Shown here: one piece after another, positions 32,457 to 44,600 of the stretch
Position numbering within the stretch: position 1 is the stretch's first letter
Layout of the letters: each line of letters starts with the position of its first letter
NCBI GenBank assembly: GCA_019096155.1
Contig: JAHCVI010000001.1
Span: 1-64,000, forward strand
DNA length: 64,000 bases
Direction: 5' to 3'
From: Staphylotrichum longicolle
Lineage: Eukaryota > Ascomycota > Sordariomycetes > Sordariales > Chaetomiaceae
The notes under the pieces: model-generated
What the model was told of the DNA's origin: nothing
What the model saw: only the letters and a program-made list of their open reading frames with translations
The model's database searches: none
Program-made: the position numbers and the translations under genes

Positions 32457-34654
32457 ATGTTGTTCTCTCACCAGGGCCGCCACGTCCTGGTCGTTCTGGC
32501 CCTCGCCCTCGTTTCCCTGTCTTGTCTTGCTTCTGCTTCTAACGGCTGCGAACGTGCTGCCACATACGATTACATTGTCGTCGGCAGTGGACCTGGAGGC
32601 GGCATTGTCGCTAGTAATCTCGCCTTGGCCGGCCATAGCGTTCTGCTGATCGAGGCCGGCCGTGACGCCAGCAATGATGTCTCTACCACGGTCAATGCGC
32701 TGTATTATCCTCAGAGCCTCGACCTGCAGTGGTCATTCTTTGTGAAACACCATTCAGATCCCGATGTTGAAGCGCGCTACCGTCTTCTTACGTGGGAGCT
32801 GCCCAATGGCACGTACTGGATCGGGCCCAAGGCGAATGCACCATCCAACGCAACACCCAAGGGGGTTTGGTACGTGTCGTAGAAATGCGGCTCTGTGCGT
32901 CCTTCCGGCCATGCTGATGAAAACACCGTGTCAGGTACCCTCGTGGCGCAACTCTCGGCGGAAGCGCCATCGTCAATGCCATGGCATCTGTTCTTCCAAA
33001 CGATGCGGACTGGGACAAGATTGCCAAGTTGACAGGCGATTCTTCGTGGTCGTGAGATAACAGCCCATGCATTGTTACTTTGGACTCGGCCAACAGCTGA
33101 CTGATCGAGGAACAGAGCCGAAAGCATGAGAAAGATCTTTGTCAAGATTGAAAAGAACCTTTATCTTCGGGCGAATGAGTCCAAGAGAGGACATGGGCTG
33201 AATGGGTTTGTGCAGTTGGGTCAAGGTGATTCAAGCTACTACCTGCAAGAGCCTGGGCGCCTTGCTCTGTTGTCTCACTTCGCCAAAGACCTTCTGAAGC
33301 GTCCTCTTGACACAGCAGCAACACTCGACGTGCTGGAGCGCGATGCCAACTTTCTCGGTGCATCCAGAGATGGAGCAGCCGAGCCTTTCGGTCTCCCAAA
33401 CCACAACAACAACAAGGGCCGCCGGTGGACCCCGCGAGACCTCGTCAAGGACACCGTCGCCAAAACACCAAAGCTCACACTAGCTCTCGAGTCTCTGGCC
33501 ACCAAAATCCTTTTTGAAAGGTCCGCATCGAAGCCACGGGCCAACGGTGTGGAGTATCTGCAAGGAGCAAGCATCTATGGTGCCTCATGGCAGTACGACA
33601 AGACTACGGCGCCAAGAGGAACGAAGAAGCGTGCTTGTGCTCGCAAGGAGGTCATTGTGAGCGGCGGCGTGTTCAACTCGCCTCAGCTTCTTCAGCTCAG
33701 CGGCATCGGTAACGCGAAACTCTTGAACTCCCTCGGAATTCCTGTGATATCAGATCTTCCGGGCGTCGGTGAAAACTTGCGAGACAACCAAGAACTCCCC
33801 GTCGCGGGTCTTAGCCCGGTCAACATCACCTCGCTCCCGGGTGACCCGGCCTGGGCCACCTGCACCTTTGGGGCCCCTGGAGACCCGTGCCTCGCTCAGT
33901 GGGAACAGGGCACCGGCCCTTATACGTTGCCGAGCGGCAATTCCGAATGTGCTTTCTTGAAGACGAAGCACAGTCCCGACGGAAATCGTGATGTGATCAC
34001 GTTCGCGTAAGTGCTTTCGTTGAGTTAATGGCATTTCCATTGAGCGATGACATGCTGACCATTCCTGTCAACATCAGTCCACCTGGCGTCTTCCGGGGCT
34101 TTTCTCCGCCCGCAACCAATATGCCTTTTGTTGATACCATCAACACCTTGTGGCGAAGCCTCGCCCGTATGAACGTCCAGAACGCGGCGGGATATGTAAG
34201 GATTACATCCACCGATCCCACCATGACCCCAGACATCAACATTCGTCAATACGAATCGCCACATGGAGGCAGCGTTGATTTGGGAGCCATGGTAGACGCG
34301 GTTGCCTGGGTGCGCCGCGTCTTCATGTCGCTTCCGACTCCATATGGCCCGGTTGTGCCTACTGAACCCCCATGCAACGCCGGCATCACGGCCGACGGCT
34401 ACTGTAAGGACCCCGAAGAGGACAAGCGTTTTGTTTACGAGCAGACTTTCGGGCACCACCCCGTCGGCACATGCAAGATGGGACGAAAGGGTGACAAGAT
34501 GGCTGTCATCGACAGCAAGTTCAGCGTCTTCGGTGTCCACGGGCTGCGTGTCGTCGATGCGAGCATTTACCCAGTTGCGCCAGGTGGATTTCCTGTCCTT
34601 CCAACTTTTATGGTCGGACAGAAGGGGAGTGAAGCAATTCTTGCGGATGCATAG
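32457..34654 (+). CDS. Secreted GMC-family FAD oxidoreductase, four exons
   Basis: GMC enzymes oxidise alcohols or sugars using FAD. Exons 32457-32869, 32935-33051, 33116-34006 and 34078-34654 join in frame and give 665 residues. The chosen ATG starts a signal peptide (MLFSHQGRHVLVVLALALVS). The dinucleotide-binding motif YDYIVVGSGPGGG begins at about residue 38; PRGATLGGSAIVNAM carries the first GMC signature. The active-site histidine region is FGHHPVGTCKMG (about 600), followed by RVVDASIYPVAPGGF near the C-terminus. The second catalytic position, usually His or Asn after the PGG, is in a GGFP context here, as seen in one fungal subgroup. Several N-glycosylation sites suit secretion. The substrate is unknown. 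The gene looks intact although it is flanked by relics. Confidence 0.9.
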
Positions 34655-35125
34655 TCCTATACCGTGTGAACGAACTCGGTAGACAAATCGAACCCATCAG
34701 GACCACGCCTTCCCGTTCGAAGGACATGTCATTTCTTGTTCCAGTATTACAATCGCTTTTGTGGAAAATATTGCGAAAGCAGTCTCCTTGCCACGCCCAA
34801 GTTTCAGTGGTGATCTTCATATGAGTGGTGTGATGGGCAGATGAGACAGGAACATCAAAAGAACTACCGTAACGAAGTATCACCGAATCTTCGTTTGAAA
34901 CGGGAATGTCCTACCCTCGAACAAGCCGGAGTGAAAGCAGGCGAGTTCAGAAAGACACAGGCACGCACGACGCAGTCTAGTCTTTCAAAGTGTTTCATCA
35001 CAAGGTGTATTCAGAGAATGAGCACATGGTCTCCGGATCTTTCATTGATATTACGCAACGGCTATACATCGCACTCGAACCGAACCATTAATTCCTCCAG
35101 TCCTGACTTCCAACCCCAACGTTCC
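34655..35125. other. Intergenic, nothing recognised
   Basis: This is the 3' flank shared by the converging GMC and small secreted-protein genes. Confidence 0.6.
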
Positions 35126-35578
35126 TTAGGCAAGCGTCTGGGGAGCGTAGCTCTTGTCGGGAGTGACGGCCACGCCGTTGACAAGCTCGCGATCCGAATA
35201 AGCAGGCCAGACGATAAGCCTCTTGCTCCAGTCCACCACAGACCAGGTCGTGAACCCATTCCCAGGGCCGAATTGGCCACTCCACCCGGAGCTGATGGTG
35301 TAGGGGCCGCAGGTGATGCCGTTCGTAGATGCTTGGCTGGCCGGCGCACCCGTGACGGTGTAGGTGCAGCCGGTCACAGGAGCGGTTTGTGTGTCGATCC
35401 CAAAGGAGACGGTGCAGGAGGTATCGCCGGCGTTGCAGGACCGAGTGAAGGACTTGATCTTCCACTGCGGGACCTCAGCCATGGCGGAGACTGCGTCCGA
35501 CCGAGAGTCGAGGGTTGGGGCCGCAAGTGTGTTGCTAGCCGCGGCGGCCAGGCTGAGGAGAACCTTGTTGAAATGCAT
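35126..35578 (-). CDS. Small secreted protein, fungal family of unknown function
   Basis: An intronless 150-residue frame starts with MHFNKVLLSLAAAASNTLAA, a typical signal peptide, followed by a short pro-like segment. The mature part (PQWKIKSFTRSCNAGDTSC, then GCTYTVTGAP, CGPYTISSGWSGQFG, RLIVWPAYSD) has four cysteines and many beta-type stretches. I recall similar short secreted proteins in plant-associated Sordariomycetes, without a known function. A TATATAG-like sequence lies about 110-120 bases upstream of the start, consistent with its own promoter. It appears complete. Confidence 0.85.
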   Translation of the reverse strand: MHFNKVLLSLAAAASNTLAAPTLDSRSDAVSAMAEVPQWKIKSFTRSCNAGDTSCTVSFGIDTQTAPVTGCTYTVTGAPASQASTNGITCGPYTISSGWSGQFGPGNGFTTWSVVDWSKRLIVWPAYSDRELVNGVAVTPDKSYAPQTLA

Positions 35579-36980
35579 GGTGGCGTGAAATGTTCAGTTG
35601 GGTTGCTCTATGAAGCACCAAGTTTGGTTTTGAGGGTGTGAGAGGAGATGGGATGAACGACTAGTCTGCTGGCCGAGGGCATCGCTTCCCCCTTATATAG
35701 CCCATCTTCCTTCCCTGGCCTGACCGATGATGTCTCATTCATCCGGCTTCTGCTCGGTAAACCCAGTAATTGCCAGGCCAATCTACACTGCTCGTTGGTC
35801 CAAATCACTGATGTAATGGATTCAGCCTGTGGGCCGCCCGCGCCTCTGAGGAGGATGCCACGTTACTATCACCTGCTGAGAAGGAGCTCAGCTGACTTCT
35901 CAGAACGTTCATAGCCATGCAGCAACAGCTCGTATTCACAGGCGGTGCGACGCTGATCGGCAGAGCGTGGGGCGGAGAACCTGGCTCTATGGAGGGTCGT
36001 GTTACACCGGATCACAGCAATGGGGTTGAGGCTCCAGTTCTCTAAAAATAAACATGACATTGTCGCCTGCAAAACCCAAAACCCCAGTAGAAGTCTGGAG
36101 TCAAGATGTCAGTCAGCCCATGAGAGATGGGGCAAAACATAATCTTGGGGAGGATCGGCTGTTTGTCTCCAGGGCTGTTCCCCTCGCACTGGTCCGGTAG
36201 GTCCGGCTTTGCAAAGCCAAGCCGGGAGTGTCGGCATGAGCTTCCTTGCTTCTTTGACGTCAAACTTTCACAGTAGACCTTTGACAGACAAGAACTCGCA
36301 ACAGTTAAGTCAAGTAAATCTTGTTTAGACTCAACTCAGTGTTCTTTGCTCCAACTTGGATTTTCTGTTCAATGTTCATGCCATGGATAAGGTACCTAGC
36401 TAAGTTCCCGAGCCACTTGAGATAGTCCTACGTTCTACGGTTCGGCTAGTGCTTGAAGGATTCAACTTTGACGATTGCAAACTCAAGAGTCATCTCCAGT
36501 ATCAGATTTTGTTTTGGACGTTCAGAATCTCACTTCGGCGGCCTTTTTCGCCAAAGTTCTTCGCCGAGCCCCGTCCATTGGGCATTAGCCAAGGAACGAC
36601 TGCTCTCAGCGCGCGATATACCTTGGGTGTAGAAAACAGCACTTTTTACGAAATTTCTCGGAAGAAGTGGTGTTGCGCCTGCGTCTTTGGCACATTTCTT
36701 GCTCAGTTCAAGACACTGCTTGTTGAACCAACGTCCGGCAGACAATTTGATAGGGTCCCAACCACGACAGCAAACTCGGGGGCAGATTTGGTTCGCCCCA
36801 CAATGGGGAGGAGTTCCATCATGGTACCCCGCTCTAAACTCGCCCAGCTTTGCCTCGGCTCCTGTCTACCAACCTATCATTTCTTGTCCCAGACATGGAA
36901 TACTTCACCGCCGACAGTTGACCAGCAACCGGATACGCATTCAGCAACCCACCGCTTCCTGGACGTCGAAGAACGCCACA
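35579..36980. other. 1.4 kb without a supportable gene
   Basis: Open frames at 36449-37157 (+) have no recognisable features before the ATG at 36981 and are taken as chance. Confidence 0.55.
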
Positions 36981-38220
36981 ATGGTGGAAAAGAGCCCGTC
37001 GAGCCCGAAAGCGGAACTCTCCCTATTGAATCGGGCGGCCTTGGCCGGTTTATTCCCATTATTTGGTGAGGAGCCCCGGCTTACATCTGACCCTGGAAAC
37101 TCACAACGAGATACCGAGATCAGTCATACGGTGGATAGTCACCTTTATCCTTCATAAGAACCCGGCCCTTCATTGGCGTCAACGCCTGGCCTTGGCATTT
37201 TTGCAAGCGCAGCGGGCAGTCTTTCCAACCAAATATCTCCGATGGCTGGTTCGACGCGTCTCGACCGGGGATGCAGTATCGCGTTACTGCAAGAGCAATA
37301 AGATCGCTCACGAGACCATCACCGTCGGGGCCGCACTGAGTCTCGCTGACCAGGACAGTCGTGTACCCCCGCCAACGCTCCACTTCCTCAAGGTCCCGGA
37401 TGCAACCGACGACGAAAGCAGCGCCACCCTCTTGTACTTCCACGGCGGCGGATTCGTCAACCCCCTACGCGGCGCAGCCCACATGCCCTTTATCATGCGA
37501 TGTGCTGCAGCCTGCCGTGCAAAGCAAGTCATCATTCTCGAGTACGCCCTGGCTCCGGAGCACCCCTACCCGGCTCAGCTCGTCCAGAGCGTCGTGACCG
37601 TGCGCTACCTGCTCGAAGAAATGCGGCTGCGACCGGAGAATCTTATCCTGGCGGGGGATAGCGCCGGTGGGCAGCTCGTCGGGGCGCTGTTTGCGCATTT
37701 GGTGCAGCCATCGCCGTATGCCCCTCCGCTCCAGGTCAACGGCCAGTTCCGGGCTGCTCTGTTTGTCAGTCCCTTTGTGAGGCTGCCTACGGATGATAGC
37801 AGCTATGAGAGCAACGACGGACGGGACTATCTCAATCGGCAACAGGTGGACGGTTTCAGCGCGGCTTGGAAAGGCAAGCAAGACGAGATTTGGGCGAATC
37901 TGTGTGGCGTCGAGACGTCGGACGAGGTCTGGAGCAAGGTGTTCGCTCGGGGTTCTCAGGGGCTGGTCCACAAGGTGTTGATCACGGTTGGGACTGCCGA
38001 AATCTTTCTGAGCTGCTGCCGTGAGTTCGCAAAGAAGCATGCACGGGCCGAGACCGTGGTGGTTGCTCCCGACACAGACCGGAGCGCGTTGGAGGGCAAG
38101 GACATGGTGTTGGCAGAGTGCGAAGGAGAAGTGCATGTACAGGTCGCCCTGGATTCGGTCGTGGGATATGGCAAAGGGTTGATGGAGCGCGCCATCATGT
38201 TATGGTTAGCCCTCGTGTAG
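36981..38220 (+). CDS. Alpha/beta hydrolase of the HSL-like esterase group, two exons
   Basis: Exon 1 (36981-37065) and exon 2 (37124-38220) join through GTGAGG...ATCAG in frame, giving 393 residues. The oxyanion motif is YFHGGGF (about 134), the nucleophile elbow GDSAGG (about 205), and a likely catalytic His is in EGEVHVQVALD (about 365). The N-terminus is hydrophobic (LLNRAALAGLFPLFVIRWIV), which may anchor it to a membrane or lipid. Such enzymes cleave small carboxylic esters and occur in detoxification and secondary-metabolite pathways. It converges with the regulator at 38337-40915. It looks intact; the substrate is unknown. Confidence 0.88.
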
Positions 38221-38336
38221 CCAGCCTGATGCAAAGGTGCGGGAGCAGACGCCACCCTGTGTGATTGAGCCGGCAATGGGCGTGAAAGACTGCCGAGTTC
38301 CGGTTGTCCGGGACCGACGATAGCCTCCAATTCATA

Positions 38337-40915
38337 TTAACCATTTCCCCATCTCCCCTCTTCTGGGAACCCATCCTCCAGGAAGGTCATCATCTGCTGA
38401 TTGTTGTAGAACCACTCCTCGAGCTGTGTGCCATTTCCCATCCATAACATCGGGTTGACACCCCTCTGGAAAGCTTGGTCATTGACCTCGGGTGCATTGC
38501 TCGGCAAACATCCTGCCTCTTGTTGTCCTGGGTTAGGCTGGGAAGGGAATCCCATGATGGCGAGGCACGCATCGACGTCAGTGCTTTGCTGTTCGTCTCT
38601 GCCCAGCCCGGTGTGAGACTCGACGTATTGTGCTGCCACATTGTAGAGCACCTGGAACAGGCGACGGAGTCTGTCCACCGCTTCGATGGAGGTGGTATGT
38701 GGCTGAAGGGAGGTGACAAAGGCTTGTAGCCGAGCCAGATCTGTCCTATCGCGAGACTCAATCACCTGGCAGAAAAGGACAATGAACGGTACGAAGGGAG
38801 CAAAAAGGATCGTCCTAGTTTAGGTTGTCAGCACCTCGCATCAAAGCCGCTTGGGGAGCCTCGTACCAATTCATATAGGTCGAAAACAGCCCGATCGTAC
38901 TTCGCTCCACTATGGCCATGCACTCCTGGTGTCGTCCCAACGTTTCTCGAGCGGCTTGGATGCACTCGTCTGTGAATGTTCTCGAGGAACCGGGGGGGTT
39001 GGGGACTGCGCGGTGTATAAGGGTCCGGAGTGACAGGCGAAGAACATCGTCTGATAAGATAAAAAACTTTGTCATTTCCTCGCCGCTGGTTTCCGTCGAG
39101 AGCTGGTACCACAGTTCCTGGGTTTCGTGGTCAGATAGTGTCTACTACATGTGGGCTGCCAGACTGGGTGGTCTCACCGACGCTTCATGGGTGAGGGCAT
39201 CGAGCTCCCCAAGCTTGTGCGCCAAACGCTGAGCGCGGGATCTCCGTGTCGGCTCTGGTTGCGCAATTGCCTCCGGGCAGTACAGCAGCTCGTAGATCTG
39301 ACCACCGAGCCTCGAACCGAGGACCCACAGACCGAAAAAGGCGGTGGTCGGAGTTTTGTCTGGCCCGCTGCTGCCAGGTTCAGGCGTCGTGACATCGTAA
39401 TCCTGGATCGTCGACGACCGGCCGAGTCGAAGTGAGAGACTTTTGTCGAGGATGTAGGCAACCCAAAAGAGGAACTGCTTGTGTCGTGTCTCCTCCGGAG
39501 ATTCGTGGTCGAACGTCGTGATCCGATGGTAGCCCAGTGATTGGCACAGTTCGGAAGCCTTGGAAGACAAGGTCCAGGCCAGCGAAGGCTTGCCGAGCTC
39601 AATGGCGTAGAAGGCCTGTGCGACTTGTCAGCCAAAAGGAACAGCGAGCCGGACGGGAGACATCAACATCTCACTCCTAAACACAGCGCCACGATCACAT
39701 CGTCGCTTGCTGGAAGATGCAGAGGCAGACTGGCCAGGGCTGTCTCGATGTTCACCCCACAGTTGCGAGAAAATCCAAGATATTCTTCCTTCCTGTCCGG
39801 AAGCAAGTTGCCGAATGCCCAGAAGAGATAGTGCAGAGCCACATTGACCGTGATGAACTGGACGGGATTGTAGTCGTCGGCCATGTAAACAGTAAGACAG
39901 GTCTCTGGAAGGTTGTCCATGCTGAACAGATCAAAAACCCAGGCAAGTGCCACCTGTTTGTGAGCTGCGCCCTTGGGATTCAGCAATGATTCTGTAAAGG
40001 AACGAGGCAAATCAGCCACCCACATTTGGCAAGTTTGAGAGCCTGCAACGTCTTCTCGATGGGAGGCAACTCGCACCCCTCGATGGCAACGGGCCGGATG
40101 GGTTTGGCATTCGGGTAGGTCATCTCGTGGGCGGCAGGCTGCTTCTTCATGGCTTCGACCATGGTGCGGAGAGCGTCTATCCTCTCGCGCATCTCGGGCC
40201 TGGAGTCTCCGCTTACGACTTTCTGGAGGAGTTCGTTGGCGAAAACCGAGTGCGCCGTCAGGGAAGACTCTCCCTCAACCACGGTCCCCGTTGCTTCGGG
40301 GTGGCTGCCATGATTGGGATGGCTGCTATGACTGGCGGGGCTGGAGGATGCAGCCGTGTACGTGTAGGGGATTGTCGCTGGCGAGGGTGACGACAGGTGT
40401 GTCTTGAGCTCCCCGAGCAGCTGAACGACGCCGTCAAGGCGGCGATCGATCAGGTCAATCTTCTTCTCGCTAGACAAAAGAAAGTAAGATGCAGGCCACA
40501 GCCCGATGTCATGGCAAGAGACGGGACTCACTACTGATGGGTCAGGAGAATCCGGGTTCGCTTTTCCCTTGGCTTGGCACCAGAATGAGTGCACTCAATC
40601 TTGGCTTGCAGGCAATGAGCACAGGGACTCTCTCGGCTGCAGCGAATCTGAGTCCGGTCCGCACGGATTAGTTGTTTTGGTCCAATCTCAGATGACGGGC
40701 TCCGGCGGCACAGTAGGGATGCAGGAGGAGGCGCATACTTTGCGTGCCCGGCAAGCGTCACACTGTCAAGCGCCATATGCTGTTAGCATCATTCAACACC
40801 TCTGGTGTTGAGGGTGTGGACTTGCAGCCCTTGGGACAGGGGTCTGGGAAGGACCCGTTGATGGTGGCGACGGGCTGTTGACGTCGTCTACGTCTGCGGC
40901 GGGCGCGTCCTCCAT
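38337..40915 (-). CDS. Zn2Cys6 transcription factor, multi-exon
   Basis: Exons 40762-40739, 40647-40532, 40469-40024, 39964-39675, 39615-39178, 39117-38867 and 38814-38337 join in frame (2043 bases). They give a zinc cluster CDACRARKIRCSRESPCAHC plus the final LQAKIEC, with all six cysteines in CX2CX6CX5CX2CX6C spacing. Then come a coiled linker, a Ser/Pro-rich region and the fungal_trans middle domain (GYHRITTFDHESPEE, LFWVAYILDKSLSLRLGRSS, FAPFVPFIVLFCQVIES). The first exon is a problem: from ATG 40915 the Pro/Ser-rich text runs to a GTGTTG donor at 40799, but in the wrong phase. Using GTAGAC at 40891 instead gives only eight residues before the zinc cluster, but in phase. It reads divergently from the ABC transporter, so it may control it. 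Confidence 0.85.
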
Positions 40916-41606
40916 AGCGGCACCGCTCCTCCAATACTCTGTGGGCACAGCGTACCGTCAGTGATGCGGGCCGGTGCTGCGGCCGAATCGCGCGAAAAGA
41001 TGGTCAGCAGTTGGGAGGTTCAGGGGCATGTTTGTGATAAAACGGAACCCGCGGAACGCGCGGGCGCCGAGAGCCAGTCTGAGCTTGGACCATGGTTGTG
41101 GATCAAGATCAAATCCGTCATCAGCGAATGCGTTTTTGCCGCAGCGCTGAACCGGGCTCCGGGCTGTGTGAGCTGACAAAGCCTGAAGGTATCGTAGCGA
41201 CTGTCCACCATTCTCTCCTCAGTCGGCGTGACTCACATGCCCATAGTTTCACGCTGGGCTGCACTGAGGTGTGAACCCAATGGGTCGGCCGCCAAGCTCT
41301 CCCAAAGCTTCCATTCCCAGGTGAACCAATGGGATCAGTGTGGCTGCCCTTGAAGTCTCGGGGCGTTTTCTCGGCCGGCTCGGCGCTGCGCCGAGACACC
41401 CCAGCCGGGTCAGCTCGGCCTCCGTCCGCACAACCCCCAACACGATGTTGAACTTGGCGCCAAGGCCGGTCGAAGATTGCGTTTGTCTCAAAAACATCAT
41501 GGATTTCGTCTTTCTGCATATGAACATGCCTTCTGTCCTGCATTGTCTTGCTCCTCCTTTCCGGCAACCGACCCCCAGTGCATGACGCTGCTGTGCCGTC
41601 GCAACG
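40916..41606. promoter_or_regulatory. Divergent promoter between Zn2Cys6 regulator and ABC transporter
   Basis: About 690 bases separate the two start regions. CGG triplets, the half-sites of Zn2Cys6 factors, are frequent, including CGGAACCCG and the palindrome CCGCGG at about 41043-41054. No specific site can be assigned by eye. Regulator-efflux pairs with a shared promoter are common in fungi. Confidence 0.4.
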
Positions 41607-44600
41607 ATGTCAGCCTCCATTGAGGAAGGTAAGGAACCTGACGGCGCCGAAAAAGTGTCCACCACACCTCCCACCACCACCACCACCGAGTCCCAAAGCG
41701 AGGAGAAGAAAACGGAAAACGACGCTTGGACTGCATATTGGGTACGCTAGCAACCAGCCCTGAGTATGCAAAGTCCCTAGGTCGCTGACTCTGGAGTGCA
41801 GCGCATCTTCCGCTATGCTGGCGCCTTCGAGTACACCATCCAGGGCATCGCCGTCTTCGCCGCGATTGCCTCAGGTGCTGCCATCGCTTTGCAGAACCTG
41901 ATATTCGGCGCCTTTGTCACTGTCATCACAGATTACGCCTCGGGGGAGTCCTCAACGGACGTCTTCCTTGACGATATTGCAGAACTTGCGTATGTCCTGT
42001 TACCTGACCGTGACCTACTACTTGACCAACAGGACCTGGGCTGACGTAGTGCATAGTCTCTACTTTGTCTACCTTGGTATCGGAAGATTTGTCTTGTCGT
42101 ACATTTACAACTCTCTGTTGACCTACGCTGGCTACCGAATCGTGCGAAACATTCGACATGCCTACCTCAGGGCTGCGCTTCGCCAAGAGGTGGCCTACTT
42201 CGACTTTGGCACGGGAGGCTCTATTGCGACGCAGGCCACATCCAATGGTCGTCTTGTCCAAGGGGGCATTTCTGAAAAGCTGGGTCTCACCTTTCAGGGA
42301 CTCGCCGCGTTTGTCACAGCCTTCATCGTCGCCTTTGTCACCCACTGGAAGCTCACGCTCATCACTCTCTGCATCGCTCCGGCTACCATCATTGTCATGG
42401 GTGTAATTGCCGCCATCGAGGCCGGCTACGAGACCAAGATTCTTGAGGCACACGCCCAGGCCAACTCTTTTGCCGAGGGAGTCCTGGCCAGTGCCCGCAC
42501 CGTTCACGCGTTCGAGATGCGAGCCAGGTTGGTGGCCAAGTTCGACGAGTATCTGACAGACGCCCATCGATGGGGTGACAAGATCTCACCTCTTTTCGGT
42601 GCCATGTTCTCCACCGAGTACACCATTATCTACCTTGGGTTTGGTCTTGCATTTTGGCAGGGAGTCCGCATGCTTGCGAGCGGCGATATCGAGTCATCTG
42701 GTCAGATTTTCACGTAAGTCACGGTACCCAAGCAGTATCCTTTTCTCCGGGTGTGGCTCTAATCCTGCAGCGTGCTATTATCTGTGGTCATCGGCTCGGT
42801 CCAAATCACCATGCTGGCGCCGTACTCCATCGAGTTCACGCGGGCCGCCACATCCGCTGCCCAGTTGTTCAAACTCATCGATAGGGAGTCGGCAATCGAT
42901 CCCTTCAACGACTCTGGCGAACAACCCGCCGAGGTATCCGGGCTTGTAGAGCTCGACAACATCACCTTTGCATACCCCACCCGTCCCGGCACCACTGTTT
43001 TGGACAACTTTTCGCTCAAAGTTCCCGCCGGCAAGGTTACGGCCTTGGTGGTAAGTTTGCGGTCGAGCCTTGTTGGTGACAACGGATTGACCCCGCCAGG
43101 GACAAAGCGGCTCCGGAAAGAGCACCATCGTTGGCTTAATCGAGAGATGGTATTCTCCAGCCTCGGGAACCATCAGGCTGGATGGGCGGCCCATTGACAC
43201 GCTGAATCTCAACTGGCTTCGAAAGAATGTCCGACTTGTCCAGCAGGTAAGCTTGGGTGTTTGGGACCCTCTCGCGGGCCATGTTCTGATACGCGTCAAG
43301 GAACCCGTTTTATTTCAAGGATCGGTAATTTACAACATCGCATACGGTCTCGTCGGCACCCCGTGGGAGAATGCTTCTCGAGAAGAGCAAATGGTCCAAG
43401 TTCAGGAAGCGGCCAAGACGGCATTTGCCCACGACTTCATCTCTCAGCTACCAAACGGCTATGACACCGATATTGGACAGCGAGGAAGCCTCCTGTCTGG
43501 TGGCCAGAAGCAGCGGGTTGCCATTGCCCGCAGCATTGTGTCACGCCCCAAGGTTTTGCTTCTCGACGAAGCGACTAGTGCTCTCGACCCGCATGCCGAG
43601 GGCGTGGTTCAGCAGGCACTTGACAGGGCAGCTGAAGGCCGCACGACAATCGTCATCGCGCACAAACTGGCGACAATCCGCAAGGCCGACAATATCGTTG
43701 TCATGTCCAAGGGCCGCATCGTTGAACAGGGAACACACGCAGGACTCATCGCGCGGGATGGCACGTACGCCCGGCTTGTCAGGATTCAGGATCTGGCCGT
43801 CAAGGCTGGTGGCTCCGCTTCAGATACCGAGCAGGAAGATACAGCTGCCGATGAAGAGGGGCATCCGGCCGAGTTGACCAAGACGATTACGCGGTATGCC
43901 ACACACGACCAAGCCCGCTTGGAAGCTCAGATGGACCGCGACAACTTCGATCATCACAAACAAGTGGGCTTGATTTCTGTCATCGTCCGGCTCATCAAGT
44001 ACACTCCGGAGCTGAGATGGTGGTATGCTGCTGTGGCAGCATCTTGTGTCGGAGCCGGTGAGTTTCTATCCTACCGTGTCTGGTCTTCTGGGCCCTGTCG
44101 CTGACCATCTCACGTAACCAGCGGCCGTATTCCCCGGCCAGGCCATCCTGATTTCCAAGATGATGGATGTTTTCACGCTCACTGGCGAGGCCATGACGGA
44201 CCGTGGCGACTTCTTCGCCTCCATGTTCATCGTCATGGCGGCGGGCTGTCTTGTTTTCTACTTTGTTATGGGTTGGGCTGTGAACGTCGTTGCACAGGTA
44301 CAGTTCTCTGCCTCACGACCTAAAAAGGTTCCCTTCTGACTTTCTAGACACTATCCCACAAACTTCGCCGACAGTTACTGCACGATATTTTGCGACAAGA
44401 CTTGCAATTCTTCGACCGCCCCGACAACAGCACAGGAGCCTTGGCTAGCCGCGTTGACTCGAACCCTCAGTCCGTGTTTGAGCTGATGGGCTTCAACGTC
44501 GGTCTTATTTTGATTGCCGTCCTGAACGTCGTCGCCTGCAGCATTCTGGGCATTGCCCACAGCTGGAAACTTGGCTTGGTCGTCGTGTTCGGCGGGCTGC

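Noticed and set aside
34841..35641. 266-codon plus-strand frame
   Set aside because: Its second half is antisense to the small secreted-protein gene with a clear signal peptide; the first half is featureless.
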